NCBI GenBank assembly: GCA_963733395.1
Contig: CAVTCZ010000013.1
Location: forward strand, 186,001-250,000
DNA length: 64,000 bases
Source: JADKAV01 sp963733395
Lineage (GTDB): Bacteria; Actinomycetota; Actinomycetes; S36-B12; UBA10799
Direction: 5' to 3'
Part shown: positions 16,363-27,200 of the stretch, one piece after another
Layout: each line of letters starts with the position of its first letter
Numbering within the stretch: position 1 is the stretch's first letter
Position numbers and translations under genes: made by a program
Notes under the pieces: model-generated
Told to the model about the DNA's origin: nothing
The model's database searches: none
Seen by the model: only the letters and a program-made list of their open reading frames with translations

Positions 16363-19005
16363 ATGAACGACACCCGGCCACGCCTGCTCCTGCTCGACGG
16401 CCACTCCCTGGCCTACCGCGCGTTCTATGCATTGCCGGTGGAGAACTTCAGCACTTCCACCGGCCAACCGACGAACGCGGTGTTCGGCTTCACCTCGATG
16501 CTGATCAACGCCCTGCGCGACGAGCAGCCCACGCACATCGCGGTGGCGTTCGACGTCTCCCGCCAGACCTTTCGCAGCGAGGCCTTCCCGGAGTACAAGG
16601 CCAATCGCTCCAAGTCCCCGAGCGAATTCGCCGGTCAGGTCGATCTGATCAAGACCGTCCTGGACGCCATGGACATCACGGAAATCTCGGTGGCCGGATA
16701 CGAGGCGGACGACGTGATCGCAACCCTGGCCGCGAAGGCGAAGAACGAGGACATGGACATCCTGATCCTCACCGGCGACCGCGACTGCTTCCAACTCGTC
16801 GATGGCTCCTGCACCGTGCTGTACCCCAAGCGCGGTGTGTCCGACCTGTCCCGAATGGATCCGGTCGCGGTGCAGGAACGTTATGGCCTGACGCCGGTGC
16901 AGTATCCGGACTTCGCGGCGTTGCGGGGGGATCCGTCGGACAACCTGCCGAGTATCCCGGGAGTGGGGGAGAAGACCGCTGCCAAGTGGATCAACCAGTT
17001 CGGGTCCTTGAACGACTTGGTGGCCCACGCCGACGAGGTGCCGGGGAAGGCGGGCACGGCGCTGCGCGACCATCTCGGGCAGGTCGTCACCAACCGGCAG
17101 CTCACGCAACTGGTGGCCGATGTCCCGGTCGATGTGGACATCGCTGATCTGGAACGCTCTGCGATCTCGCGCGAGCGGGTGCACGAGATCTTCGACAGCC
17201 TGCAGTTCCGGGTCCTGCGGGAACGGCTGTTCGAGACCCTCGGGGAGTCGGTGGCGCACGAGGCCGGACCGGCGCCGGCCAGCGTCACTGTGGCTGACGA
17301 CCCGTCCGCCTGGCTGGCAGCGCACCAAGGTCCAGGTCCGTTCGGGGTGCACGTGCTGGGCTCCTGGGGATCCGGGACCGGCCGCATCGATCGGGTGGCC
17401 GTGGCCGATGCAGATGACAGCGCTGCGGTTTTCGACGGGCTTCCCCCCGATCTGGCCGACTGGCTGCGCGACCCCGCTGTCGGGAAGGTGCTGCACGACG
17501 CCAAAGGCCCGCTACTGGCAGCGAAGGCCAGCGGCGTGGACGTCGCCGGTGTCGTGGGCGATACGGCATTGGCTGCCTACCTCCTGCTCCCCGGTCAGCG
17601 CTCCTTCCCGTTGGCCGATCTCACTGCGCGGTTCCTGCATCGGGACCTGGTCGAGCCCAGTTCGTCGGACCAGTTGACGATGGAGGGTCTCGAGGATGCG
17701 GGGGCCCAGGAACTCGCCGACAGCGCCGCCGCTGTACTGGCTCTGCACGAGGAGATCAGCACGCAGTTGGGCCCGGTCGGCCGGGGTCTGCTGACCGATA
17801 TGGAACTGCCGCTCGAAGCGGTCCTGGTGGATATGGAGTTCGCCGGGATCGCCGTCGATCTCGAACGGCTGCACGGGCTGCAGGACAACTTCGATGCGCA
17901 GATCGCTCAGGTCACCGCCGAGGCCCATGCGCTGGCCGGCCGGGAGTTCAACCTCGGCTCGCCCAAGCAGTTGCAGGAGATCCTGTTCGCCGAACGCGGC
18001 CTGCCCAAGACGAAGAAGATCAAGACCGGTTACACCACTGACGCCGATGCGCTGACGTCGCTGTTCGCCCGCACCCAGGACCCGCTGCTGGAGTGCCTGC
18101 TGGTGTGGCGGGACAAGAGCAAGTTGCGCCAGACCGTCGCCGGTCTGATCCCGCTGGCCGACGACCACAGCCGCATCCACACCACCTACAGCCAACTGGT
18201 GGCCGCCACCGGCAGGTTGTCCAGCACCGACCCGAACCTGCAGAACATCCCGGTGCGCACCGCGGAGGGCCGGCAGATCCGGGCGGCGTTCGTCGTGGGG
18301 GAGGGCTACGACTGCCTGCTGACCGCGGACTACAGCCAGATCGAGATGCGGCTCATGGCCCACCTGAGCGAGGACGCCGGGCTGATCGAAGCCTTCCGTT
18401 CCGGCGAGGATCTGCACAACACCGTGGCGTCCAAGGTGTTCGGCGTGCCGGTGGACCAGGTGGACGCAGAGCAGCGCCGGCGGATCAAGGCCATGTCCTA
18501 CGGACTCGCCTACGGGTTGTCAGCGTATGGCTTGTCCCAGCAACTCGGGATCGCCACCGACGAGGCCGCCGCTCTCATGGAGGAGTACTTCGCGCGGTTC
18601 GGCGGGGTCCGCGACTACTTGCACGAGACGGTCGAGCGGGCACGTGTGGACGGCTTCACGCAGACGCTGTGGGGCCGGCGCAGGTACCTGCCCGATCTCA
18701 ACAGCGACAACCGGCAGCGCCGCGAGATGGCCGAGCGGATGGCGCTCAACGCACCGGTGCAGGGCAGCGCCGCGGATCTGGTCAAGGTGGCCATGCTGCA
18801 GGTCGCCCGGGCGTTGCAGGAGGCGGGTCTGCGAACCCGGATGCTGCTGCAGGTCCATGACGAACTCGTCGTCGAGGTCGGTCCCGGCGAGCGGGAGGCA
18901 GCCACCGCACTGGTGGTGGCTGCGATGACCGAGGTGCGGCAGTTGCGGGTGCCGCTGGAGGTGTCCGTGGGCGTGGGCCCGGACTGGGACTCAGCCGCCC
19001 ACTGA
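16363..19005 (+). CDS. polA: DNA polymerase I
   Basis: Repair and Okazaki-fragment polymerase, 880 residues. The 5'-3' exonuclease domain (1 to about 290) has LLDGHSLAYRAFYALP, GYEADDVIATLA and TGDRDCFQLVD. The middle domain (about 300-490) is degenerate for proofreading: catalytic acidic motifs of a 3'-5' exonuclease are not apparent, as in other actinobacterial Pol I. The polymerase domain has motif A TADYSQIEMRLMAHLSED, motif B RRIKAMSYGLAYGLSAYG and motif C LLQVHDELVVEV. ATG 16363 begins MNDTRPRLLLLDGHS. Its stop overlaps the convergent flippase gene by 15 bases. Confidence 0.97.
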   Translation: MNDTRPRLLLLDGHSLAYRAFYALPVENFSTSTGQPTNAVFGFTSMLINALRDEQPTHIAVAFDVSRQTFRSEAFPEYKANRSKSPSEFAGQVDLIKTVLDAMDITEISVAGYEADDVIATLAAKAKNEDMDILILTGDRDCFQLVDGSCTVLYPKRGVSDLSRMDPVAVQERYGLTPVQYPDFAALRGDPSDNLPSIPGVGEKTAAKWINQFGSLNDLVAHADEVPGKAGTALRDHLGQVVTNRQLTQLVADVPVDVDIADLERSAISRERVHEIFDSLQFRVLRERLFETLGESVAHEAGPAPASVTVADDPSAWLAAHQGPGPFGVHVLGSWGSGTGRIDRVAVADADDSAAVFDGLPPDLADWLRDPAVGKVLHDAKGPLLAAKASGVDVAGVVGDTALAAYLLLPGQRSFPLADLTARFLHRDLVEPSSSDQLTMEGLEDAGAQELADSAAAVLALHEEISTQLGPVGRGLLTDMELPLEAVLVDMEFAGIAVDLERLHGLQDNFDAQIAQVTAEAHALAGREFNLGSPKQLQEILFAERGLPKTKKIKTGYTTDADALTSLFARTQDPLLECLLVWRDKSKLRQTVAGLIPLADDHSRIHTTYSQLVAATGRLSSTDPNLQNIPVRTAEGRQIRAAFVVGEGYDCLLTADYSQIEMRLMAHLSEDAGLIEAFRSGEDLHNTVASKVFGVPVDQVDAEQRRRIKAMSYGLAYGLSAYGLSQQLGIATDEAAALMEEYFARFGGVRDYLHETVERARVDGFTQTLWGRRRYLPDLNSDNRQRREMAERMALNAPVQGSAADLVKVAMLQVARALQEAGLRTRMLLQVHDELVVEVGPGEREAATALVVAAMTEVRQLRVPLEVSVGVGPDWDSAAH

Positions 19006-20235
19006 GATGTCGTCGGCGACGGGCACATCGCGTTCGAGGATGAGTCGCCAGACCCCCACCGCGGCGACGACGGCAACGACCACCAGCATGATCAGTGCCA
19101 CCTGTCCGACGGTGTCGTGCCAGAGCGCCACCATGCCGATGAGCACCGCGCACCCGGCCCAGATCACCGGGATCAGGCTGCGGTCGCGGATCGCGACCAG
19201 CCCGAAGACGACGAACTGCAGCAGCGCGCCGCAGGCACCGATCAGCGCGAACAGCGGCAGCAGTGGCGCCATGTCGGCGTATTCGGGTCCGGCGATGACC
19301 GAAACCACCAGATCCGGCGCGAGCCAGATCGCAGCCGTGCAGACCAGCCCGATCCCGGCGACCACAGCGAGCCCGACCATCGTGGTGCGGCCGCGCCGGG
19401 CGTCGACCATCCGTGCGTAGGCCATGACCGCCACGAACTGCGGCAGCCAGGTGACGACCTTGGCGACGATGATCCCGACCCCGTACTGCCCGGCTTGGTC
19501 CGGGGTAAGGAAGATCCGTCCCAGAACGATGTCGAGGTTCGTCAGGGCGAACAGCGCAAGCATCGCGTAGGCCGCCGCCGGGATCTCGCGCAGCATCGTC
19601 GAATGCCGGGCAGTGCCACCGCGGAACTGGGCGCGCACGAGCAGCCAGCAGATCAGCGCCCCGATCGCGCATCCGAGCGCGAGCCCGAGCATGCCTGCAG
19701 TGAGGGTCGCCACTGCCAGCAGCAGGCCGATGGTGACCACCGCTTTGGGAACACCCACCGCCAGATACACCGAGGCCAGCCGGGCGTGCAGCTCCTGGCC
19801 CTGCGCGATCCCGAGCGCTCCGCCCATGATCGTCAGAGGGAAGAACGTCAGGGCCAGCAGGATGTAGGTGGCGGGCGAGTCCAGGTCGAGCGCGAAGCCG
19901 ATGACCGGTGAGATGAGCAGCCAGAACGCCATTGTGAGGGCCGCGGCTTGCAGCGTCGTGCGCCAGGCGGCGGCGGTCTCGTCGCGCCGGTCGGCCGGTG
20001 GTGAGGCGACGATGTGGCGGGCGGTCACGGCTTGGGTGGCCAATGCGATGGTGTTGCCGATCAGCAACAGGGCGAGCAAAGCGCTGAAAGCCCCGAACTG
20101 GGCCGGCGACAGGGTTCGCGCCGCGACCAGGGTCTGCGCGTAGGCCAGCACCTGACCGATTCCCAGTGCGATGGCGACCAGCAGACCGCCGCCGACCAGT
20201 TTCGTGGTCCCGGTGGTCGTGTCATCGGTACTCAT
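18991..20235 (-). CDS. Polysaccharide/lipid-linked oligosaccharide flippase-like membrane protein
   Basis: 414 residues with about twelve hydrophobic segments, an N-terminus GGGLLVAIALGIGQVLAYAQ followed by ARTLSPAQFGAFSALLALL, which is the pattern of Wzx/MOP-superfamily exporters. The likely role is moving a lipid-linked glycan across the membrane for the neighbouring envelope genes. ATG 20235 is chosen because GGGAGGG sits six to seven bases upstream; a longer form would start at 20286. Divergent from the next membrane gene with only 28 bases between starts. Substrate unknown. Confidence 0.75.
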   Translation of the reverse strand: MSTDDTTTGTTKLVGGGLLVAIALGIGQVLAYAQTLVAARTLSPAQFGAFSALLALLLIGNTIALATQAVTARHIVASPPADRRDETAAAWRTTLQAAALTMAFWLLISPVIGFALDLDSPATYILLALTFFPLTIMGGALGIAQGQELHARLASVYLAVGVPKAVVTIGLLLAVATLTAGMLGLALGCAIGALICWLLVRAQFRGGTARHSTMLREIPAAAYAMLALFALTNLDIVLGRIFLTPDQAGQYGVGIIVAKVVTWLPQFVAVMAYARMVDARRGRTTMVGLAVVAGIGLVCTAAIWLAPDLVVSVIAGPEYADMAPLLPLFALIGACGALLQFVVFGLVAIRDRSLIPVIWAGCAVLIGMVALWHDTVGQVALIMLVVVAVVAAVGVWRLILERDVPVADDISVGG

Positions 20236-20263
20236 CCGCCCTCCCGGATGCCACCCTAGGTCA

Positions 20264-21973
20264 GTGTCACTGGGATCCACGCGCACCGTGCTGGTGGGTT
20301 GGTGTTGTCTGCTGACCGCCGCGGTGCTGCTGCCGCTGATGGGTCCCGGTTACGTGCTCCACCTCGACATGGTCTTCGTGCCGCAGCAGACGCTGCTGCC
20401 GTGGAACCTCGGCATCGGTGGCGGGCTGCCGCGATCGGTTCCGCAGGACGCGGTCGTGTCGCTGTTGGCCGGACCCCTGCCGGGGTGGTTGTTGCAGAAG
20501 GTGGTCCTCGTGGCCACCCTCATGACCGCCGGGATCGGGGCCGGGCGACTCGTCGGCGCTCGCCGCGGGGAACAGGTCGCAGCGGCCTCGCTGTACCTGT
20601 GGTCGGCGTACCTGGGGTCCAGGCTGCTGATGGGTCACTGGGGCCTGCTGTGGGCATATGCGCTGCTGCCGTGGGTGGTGCTGGCGGCTCGCCGGGCGCG
20701 GGTCAGCGGCGAATGGCTGCCGTTGGCGTTGCTGTGCGGGCTGGGTGCGCTGGTGCCCACGGGAGGCATCGTGCTCGCGGTCGTCGCGCTGCCGCTCGGC
20801 CTGGGCTTCAGCAGTGCTGTGCGGGTCCGTACCCGTTGGACCGTTGGGCTGCTCGTGCTCCTGCTGAACGCGCCGTGGTGGCTGCCCGCGGTGCGCAGTC
20901 CGGTGGCCGCAGTGTCCGACCCGCTGGGGCTCGAGGTCTTCGGCGCCCGTGCCGACGGGCCGGGTGGGGTGCTGGCGAGCGTGCTGGCTGGAGGCGGGGT
21001 GTGGAACTCCCAGGCGACGCTCGGCTCCCGCACGACCTGGTTCGCGCTGTTCGGGGTGCTCGTGCTCGTGGCGCTTGCAGCGGTCGGGTGGCGCAGTTGG
21101 CGCGCACAGCAGGCGCCGGAGGCAGTGTGGCTCACGATCCTGGGGCTGCTCGGCCTGCTGTGGGCATGGCTGTCGGGGGTCGCGGCCGATCAGGGGTGGG
21201 CACAGACGCTGGTGTCGTCGATCCCGGGCGGCGGCTTGCTGCGCGACGGCCAGAAGTGGTCGCTCTTCTGGGTGTTGCTGGTTGCACTCTGTGCGCCCAA
21301 GGGGCTCACCGTGCTCACCCGCAACGCCGATCGCTCGCTGCGCGTGTTCCTGGCCGCGGCCCTCGCCGTGCTTCCGCTGGCCGTCATGCCCGACCTCGCC
21401 TGGGGCGGCTTCGGGCGGCTGCAGACCAATGCCTATCCGGCGGCGTGGGATGACCTGCGCGATGAGTTGGCGGGCGCGCAGGCGCCCGGCGATGTGCTCT
21501 CGCTGCCCTGGGCGCCGTTCCGGCGCTATGCGTGGAACGACAACGATGTGGTGCTCGATCCGCTGCCCCGCTACCTGACTCGGACCGTCGTGTGGAACGA
21601 CCGACTGCCTGTCACGGTCGCGGGCGACGTCGTGCAGGTCGGTGGCGACGACCCGCGAGCGGAGGTGGTCAGTCGTGCCATCGACGCCGGCCGGCCATTG
21701 GCGCCGGTTCTGGCCGACCTGGGCATCCGGTGGATCGTGGTGCAGGAGGATCAGCCGGAGGCCACGAGAACGCCGGATCTGGCCGGCACCCGCGTGCTGT
21801 GGCAGCAGGACTCGCTGCGATTGCTCGAGGTCACCTCGACGGTCAGCCTGATCCAGCCGCGGGATGCGCTGGTCGTCGTCGTGGATCTGACAGTGTTGGC
21901 CGTGCTGCTCGGATTGGGTTTGCTGCAGTGGCGCCGACAGCGGGCCTCGCGGGGGGCCGGCGCCGCGCCCTGA
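20264..21973 (+). CDS. Polytopic membrane protein of the AftD gene block (GT-C-like)
   Basis: 569-residue protein with about ten membrane segments in residues 1-400 and a soluble C-terminal part (about 405-520, DVLSLPWAPFRRYAWNDNDV), ending in one more helix and an Arg-rich tail. An acidic residue in the first loop (LHLDMVFVPQQ) recalls GT-C glycosyltransferases, but I see no decisive family motif. Placement next to GT4, methyltransferase and AftD resembles mycobacterial Rv0226c. GTG 20264 (MSLGSTRTV) avoids overlap with the divergent flippase start. Function unproven. Confidence 0.6.
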   Translation: MSLGSTRTVLVGWCCLLTAAVLLPLMGPGYVLHLDMVFVPQQTLLPWNLGIGGGLPRSVPQDAVVSLLAGPLPGWLLQKVVLVATLMTAGIGAGRLVGARRGEQVAAASLYLWSAYLGSRLLMGHWGLLWAYALLPWVVLAARRARVSGEWLPLALLCGLGALVPTGGIVLAVVALPLGLGFSSAVRVRTRWTVGLLVLLLNAPWWLPAVRSPVAAVSDPLGLEVFGARADGPGGVLASVLAGGGVWNSQATLGSRTTWFALFGVLVLVALAAVGWRSWRAQQAPEAVWLTILGLLGLLWAWLSGVAADQGWAQTLVSSIPGGGLLRDGQKWSLFWVLLVALCAPKGLTVLTRNADRSLRVFLAAALAVLPLAVMPDLAWGGFGRLQTNAYPAAWDDLRDELAGAQAPGDVLSLPWAPFRRYAWNDNDVVLDPLPRYLTRTVVWNDRLPVTVAGDVVQVGGDDPRAEVVSRAIDAGRPLAPVLADLGIRWIVVQEDQPEATRTPDLAGTRVLWQQDSLRLLEVTSTVSLIQPRDALVVVVDLTVLAVLLGLGLLQWRRQRASRGAGAAP

Positions 21974-22072
21974 CGCGAGCGTGTCGCGTCAGAACTGCAA
22001 TACCCGCGAGCAGACGTGCTAGTTTCGTCGCGCTACGGTACGGTCTAAGTACGTTCCAACAGGAGGCTTTCG

Positions 22073-22213
22073 ATGGGTGGTCCCGCAGGCGCAATCATCG
22101 CCGCAGTGGTCGGCGCGATTCTTGCGATTGGTGCCGCGTTCGGCATCGTGAGTTCTCAGACCGCGACGCCTGCTCCGGTCGACAAGCCGTTCATCGTCTA
22201 CGGCGACACCTGA
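22073..22213 (+). CDS. DUF2613-like small membrane peptide
   Basis: 46-residue peptide: one hydrophobic helix (GAIIAAVVGAILAIGAAFG) then a short exported-looking tail ending in FIVYGDT. AGGAGG at 22061-22066 is well placed before ATG 22073. Small proteins of this shape (DUF2613; Rv0236A in mycobacteria) sit beside aftD, which is also nearby here. It may help assemble or retain the envelope enzymes, which is inference. The 3' end overlaps the convergent GT4 gene by 16 bases. Confidence 0.65.
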   Translation: MGGPAGAIIAAVVGAILAIGAAFGIVSSQTATPAPVDKPFIVYGDT

Positions 22214-23397
22214 TCGTCAGCCGCTTCGCCGGCAACCGTATGGTCCAGATGTCCTGATGGTGCGGGCACTACCCGCACGCGCCTGCCTCCAGCCACATCG
22301 GTGAGCACCCGCGCGAACGCCTCGGCGGTCGCGGCCCAGGTGAAGTGCTCGGTCCGTTGCCGGGCGGCTATGCCCATGCTCCGGATCCTGTCCTGATCGG
22401 ACAGCAACCCATCGAGAGCGGCGCCGAACTCGGCGACGCCACCGTCCACAAGCACCCCGGTACGCCCTTCGACGATGGATTCGGCTACGCCCCCGGCGTT
22501 CCGGTAGGCGACCGCGGGGACACCATGTGTGGCAGCCTCCATCACGACGATCCCCCAGCCCTCCTTCAGCGATGGCAGGGCCAGCACCCAGGCCGAGGCG
22601 TACACCTCGTGCTTGGTCTTCTCGTCGACGAATCCCAGGAAGTCGACGATGTCGGACACCCCGAGGGTCTCGGCGACCTGCTTCAGGCGCGGCGACCACC
22701 ATCCGTCCCCGACCACCGAGATGCGCACGTCGGGATGGCGGCGGCGCAGGATGGCGGCGCTGCGCAGCACGTGTTCGACCCGTTTGTGCGGTACGAGTCG
22801 CCCCACCACCGCGATGTGCGGGTACGGCGAGCGGGGCGTGTCGAGCCCGGGTGCCTGCTCGATGCCGTTGTGGATCACGTGCACCCGGTGACCGGTAACC
22901 CCGAGGTCGATGAGTTCACTGCGGGTCCGGTCCGACACGCAGACGTACGTGCAGTCGCGGTAGAGCCAGGGCGCGAACACCGATTCGATCCACCAGCCGA
23001 TGCGCGAGCGGACCCGGTCGTAGACGACCGGCCACTGCTCCCGATGGACATGGTGGACGAGCACGACCACGGGCGTTCCTTGCGAAACCGCCCGGGACAT
23101 GAAGGGAATGCCGTTCTGGACGTCGATGATGACGTCGAGATCGCCGAACTCCTTGGCGCGTAGCCGACGGACCGCCTCGGGATACACGCTGAGCTTGGTG
23201 CCGCCACGCACGAAGCGCACGCCGTCCACGTGCTCCTCAGCCTCAGCCCCGGCGTACATGGCGCAGAAGATGGTCACCTCGTGCCCGGCCGCGGCCAGCG
23301 ATCGCGCAACGTTCTCCACGTACACCTCGGAGCCCCCGCCCTCGGGGTGCCGGGTGTCGCGCCAGTTGAGGAACAGGACGCGCAAAACGCTGGACAT
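22198..23397 (-). CDS. GT4 family glycosyltransferase
   Basis: 399-residue retaining glycosyltransferase of GT-B fold. The N-domain begins VLRVLFLNWRDTRHPEGGGSE, the acceptor-side loop HPEGGGSEVYV typical of mannosyl/sugar transferases. The C-domain has GRLVPHKRVEHVL and the nucleotide-sugar motif SLKEGWGIVVMEAATHG with paired Glu. ATG 23397 is chosen for the AAGGAGG six bases ahead; the upstream GTG at 23460 has none. Divergent from the methyltransferase. By position it corresponds to Rv0225, a predicted envelope glycosyltransferase; donor and acceptor unknown. Confidence 0.85.
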   Translation of the reverse strand: MSSVLRVLFLNWRDTRHPEGGGSEVYVENVARSLAAAGHEVTIFCAMYAGAEAEEHVDGVRFVRGGTKLSVYPEAVRRLRAKEFGDLDVIIDVQNGIPFMSRAVSQGTPVVVLVHHVHREQWPVVYDRVRSRIGWWIESVFAPWLYRDCTYVCVSDRTRSELIDLGVTGHRVHVIHNGIEQAPGLDTPRSPYPHIAVVGRLVPHKRVEHVLRSAAILRRRHPDVRISVVGDGWWSPRLKQVAETLGVSDIVDFLGFVDEKTKHEVYASAWVLALPSLKEGWGIVVMEAATHGVPAVAYRNAGGVAESIVEGRTGVLVDGGVAEFGAALDGLLSDQDRIRSMGIAARQRTEHFTWAATAEAFARVLTDVAGGRRVRVVPAPSGHLDHTVAGEAADDQVSP

Positions 23398-23471
23398 CAA
23401 CAGCCTCCTTGTGCGTGACACGGTACCCCCAACGGTCCGTAGGGCGACCGCGTTGGGCATAGGTTCTAACG

Positions 23472-24239
23472 GTGAGCCCGGACCGGACGACCGAGGATGC
23501 CCGCCGACGATTGCGGGCCATGGCCACCTGGTCGCGAGCCATCGGACTGTTCCGCGATTTCGGCGTCGAACAGACGGACCCGGACCGGTTCTACGGACGC
23601 ATGGCCCAGGACTCCGTGGATCAGTTGCGCTGCCTCACGGATCTGCAGGGCGCCCACGTGCTGGATGTCGGTGGCGGGCCCGGCTACTGGGCAGACGCGT
23701 TCAGTGCCGCCGGCGCCACGTACACGCCGTTGGACGCCGATGCCGGCGAGCTGGCGCTGCACGGGCGCACGCCGCTGCCTGGAACGGTCATCGGCGATGG
23801 TCAGGCCCTGCCATTCCGAAGTGGCGGCTTCGACGTCGTCTACTCCAGCAACGTCGGTGAGCACGTGCCGAGTCCCTGGGCCATGGGTGACGAGATGGTG
23901 CGGGTCTGTCGGCCCGGCGGGTTGGTCTTCTACTCGTACACCCTCTGGTACGGACCGTGGGGCGGGCATGAGACGGCGCCCTGGCACTTCGTCAACGGCC
24001 ACTACGCGGCGCGCCGGTACGAGCGGCGGCAGGGCCACCCGCCGAAGAACGTGTACGGCGAATCCCTCTTCCCGGTGACCTTGCGGCAAGGGGTGAGATG
24101 GGCGCGCACCCAGCCCGATGCGGACGTGATCGATATCATTCCCCGATACCTGCCCGCGTGGGCATTCTGGGTGCGCTCCGTTCCGGTGCTGGGGGAGGTA
24201 GTGACCTGGAACGTGGCCCTCATACTGAGGAAACGATGA
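23472..24239 (+). CDS. SAM-dependent class I methyltransferase
   Basis: 255 residues with SAM motif I VLDVGGGPGYWADAF, the acidic ribose-binding position after TPLDAD, motif II/post-II GDGQALPFRSGGFDVVYSSN and motif III VRVCRPGGLVFY, as in UbiE/type-11 methyltransferases. The C-terminal part (GHETAPWHFVNGHYAARRYE) is characteristic of the actinobacterial group next to AftD (Rv0224c). The target is probably a lipid or glycan of the envelope, by context only. GTG 23472 start. Stop overlaps aftD as ATGA. Confidence 0.85.
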   Translation: MSPDRTTEDARRRLRAMATWSRAIGLFRDFGVEQTDPDRFYGRMAQDSVDQLRCLTDLQGAHVLDVGGGPGYWADAFSAAGATYTPLDADAGELALHGRTPLPGTVIGDGQALPFRSGGFDVVYSSNVGEHVPSPWAMGDEMVRVCRPGGLVFYSYTLWYGPWGGHETAPWHFVNGHYAARRYERRQGHPPKNVYGESLFPVTLRQGVRWARTQPDADVIDIIPRYLPAWAFWVRSVPVLGEVVTWNVALILRKR

Positions 24240-27200
24240 CCCTCCTGGACGACCCCTCGCGGACAGCCACCCCGCCGGTCCCACGGCCGGCACCGCCGGC
24301 GTGGCGGGCGCGCGTCTTCGCCGTGTGTCTGGGACTCGTAACCCTGGCGTTCCTGCAGGATCCCGGTCGAATCGCCGCCGATACCAAGCTGGATCTCACG
24401 GTCGATCCCTGGGGCTTCCTCGGAAGGTCCCTGCACCTGTGGGACCCGCAGGGCTTCTTCGGCCAGTTGCAGAACCAGGCCTACGGGTATCTCTGGCCGA
24501 TGGGTCCCTTCTTCGGCATCGGCCACAGCCTCCACCTTCAGGAGTGGGTGGTGCAACGTCTCTGGTGGTCGCTGCTCCTGGTAACCGCCTTCCTGGGCAT
24601 GTACCTTCTGCTGCGAGCGCTGCGGGTCGGCAACGGGTGGCCGCAGATCCTGGGCGGTTTGGCCTACGCGCTGGCAGTGCGGCCGCAGTCCGGGCTGGCG
24701 GCGATCTCGGTGGAGATCTGGCCCATGGCGCTGGCGCCCTGGGTGCTGCTTCCGCTCGTCCGCGGGGCGTCGCGCGGCAACGTCGCCCGGGCCGCGGCGC
24801 TATCGGCGCTGGCGGTGATGCTGGCCGGTGGCGTGAACGCCGTGGCGGCCGGGGCGGTGCTGCCGCTGGCCCTGTGGTGGTTGCTGACGCTGGAACCGGG
24901 ACCGCGTCGGCGGCAGTTGCTGTCGTGGTGGAGCGGTCTGACGTTCCTGGCGATCCTGTGGTGGCTGATCCCATTGGTGGTGCTCGGCAGGTACTCGCCC
25001 CCGTTCCTGGACTGGATCGAGTCCGCGGAGTTCACGACCTCCATCACCGACCCCACCACGGTCCTGCGCGGCGCCAACCACTGGTTGGCCTACCTCGGAT
25101 CGGCGTCGGCCTGGAAAGCCGGCTGGATGCTGGCGACGTACCCCGTGTTCATCGTCGCGACCGGCATCGTGGCCGCAGCGGGGATGGCCGGGCTGGCGAT
25201 GCGATCGTTGCCGCACCGCAGCTTCCTGGTGGGCGGTGCCGTGGCCGGTGCGGTACTCGTCGGGCTGGGTCACACCGGGGTGCTCGCGGGGCTGGGCAGC
25301 GAACAGATCCAGGGATTCCTCGACGGTGCCGGAGCTCCGCTGCGCAACGTGCACAAGTTCGACCTGGTGCTGCGGATTCCGTTGACGGTGGCGTTCTGTC
25401 ACCTGCTGACTGCGGTCTGGCCGGTGGCGCGCCGCCCGCGCTGGCGGCCCCTGGTCGCCTCGGTCCTGGTCGGGGCGCTGGTGCTGACGTGGTGGCCGGC
25501 GCTCTCCGGGCAACTGGCGCGTGGCCGGTCATACATGTCCGTCGCCGATCACTGGCAGGAGACCTCCGAGTGGCTCAACACCGAGGCCGAGCCAGGTCGC
25601 GCTCTCATCGTCCCCGGCGCCTCTTTCGGGCAGTACGTCTGGGGCCGGACGCAGGACGAGCCGCTGCAGGCCTTCGGTGGCTATCCGTGGGGGATCCGCG
25701 ACGCCGTCCCGCTGTCCAGCGCCGGCAACATCCGGATGCTCGACGCCGTGGAGAGCCGACTGGAGTCCGGCCGGGCGAGTGCGGGCCTGGCCGCGTACCT
25801 CGATCGGATGGGAGTGCGGTACCTGGTCGTCCGCAACGACCTGGCGGCGAGTGCGCAGGCGCCGATGCCGATCCGCGTGCATCAGGCACTGGACGCCAGC
25901 CCGGGCCTGCGGCGGGTGAAGTGGTTCGGACCGATCGTCGACACCCCGGACACCGGGCCGGTGCTTGCCGACGAGGGCACGCGGGTGAGCTATCCCGCAG
26001 TCGAGATCTACGAGGTGACGGCGAGCAACGCAGCCGGTCGATCCACGGGTGCTGCTGCGACCCGCCGACACGGCGATCGCCGTGGATGGCGGACCGGAGG
26101 CACTGTTGCCGCTGGCCGATGCCGGCGCCCTGGGCAACCGTGTGACCGTTCTTGAGGGTGATCCGGAGGCCGCGGACCTGACAGCGGCGGCCGGCGTGGT
26201 CACGGACACCGACCGGCGTCGGGAGGTCACCTTCGGATACATGCGGGGCAACGAGTCCGCGACCATGACGGCGACGCAGCCCTACGTCCAATCGCGGGCT
26301 GTCCACGACTACCGCGTGGCGGGAGAGGCCGGGAGCACGGTCGCCGTTCCGGGGCTGGAGTTCGACGCCAGCAGTTCGCCTTCGGACGTGGATGCGACGT
26401 GGCGGCAACCGCGGGGAGCGACTCCGGCCGCGGCGATGGATGGGGCCATGGATACCTACTGGCGCCCGGGAGTCTCAACGGAGGAGGGCTCGTACTGGGA
26501 GGTGCGCTACGGGGAACCGGTCGATCTCGGTGACACCCTCGACGTGGCCCTGCTGAACCGGGGCACGAAGATCGACACCACGATTCCGCTGGAGATCACC
26601 ACCGACAACGGCACGACCAGTGCGGATGCGCGGGACCGGGCCACCTGGCAAACAGTGCCGGTGGCGGCGGGTCGCACATCCTTCGTGCGGATCGCGATGG
26701 CCGACGACTCCCGGCCCGGCCTCTTGGGCATCCGGGAGGTGCGATTGCCGGGAGAGGGGATCAGTGAGCTCCAAATGCCCCAAGCCGGTGTCCGGCGATG
26801 CGGTTCTGCTCACGGCACGTCCGGGTGACGCCGGTCCGTGCATGCCCCGCGACGACACCCTCCTGTGCTCCGACCAATTCGCTCGATTCTCGCAGGACCG
26901 GCCGGGTCTCTACCGCGTCGTCGACCTCCCTGCCGCGCTGACCAGTACCCCGCGCATTCTGGTGGCACCGCGGAATGCGGCAACAGTCACCACCGCGATC
27001 GAGGAGGTTGCCGGGCGTCGGCGTCCAGACCAGTTCGACCCGCACAGCCACGGTCGCCGGGTCGGGCCTCTCGGCGTTCGACCGCCGGTTGGGCACGGCG
27101 TGGCAGGCGGCGCCGGAGGACAGTCGGCCGTCGATCACGATCACGCTGCCGGAGGCCCGCGAGATGCGCGGGATCCGATTGGTGAACCGGCAGGGCCTGA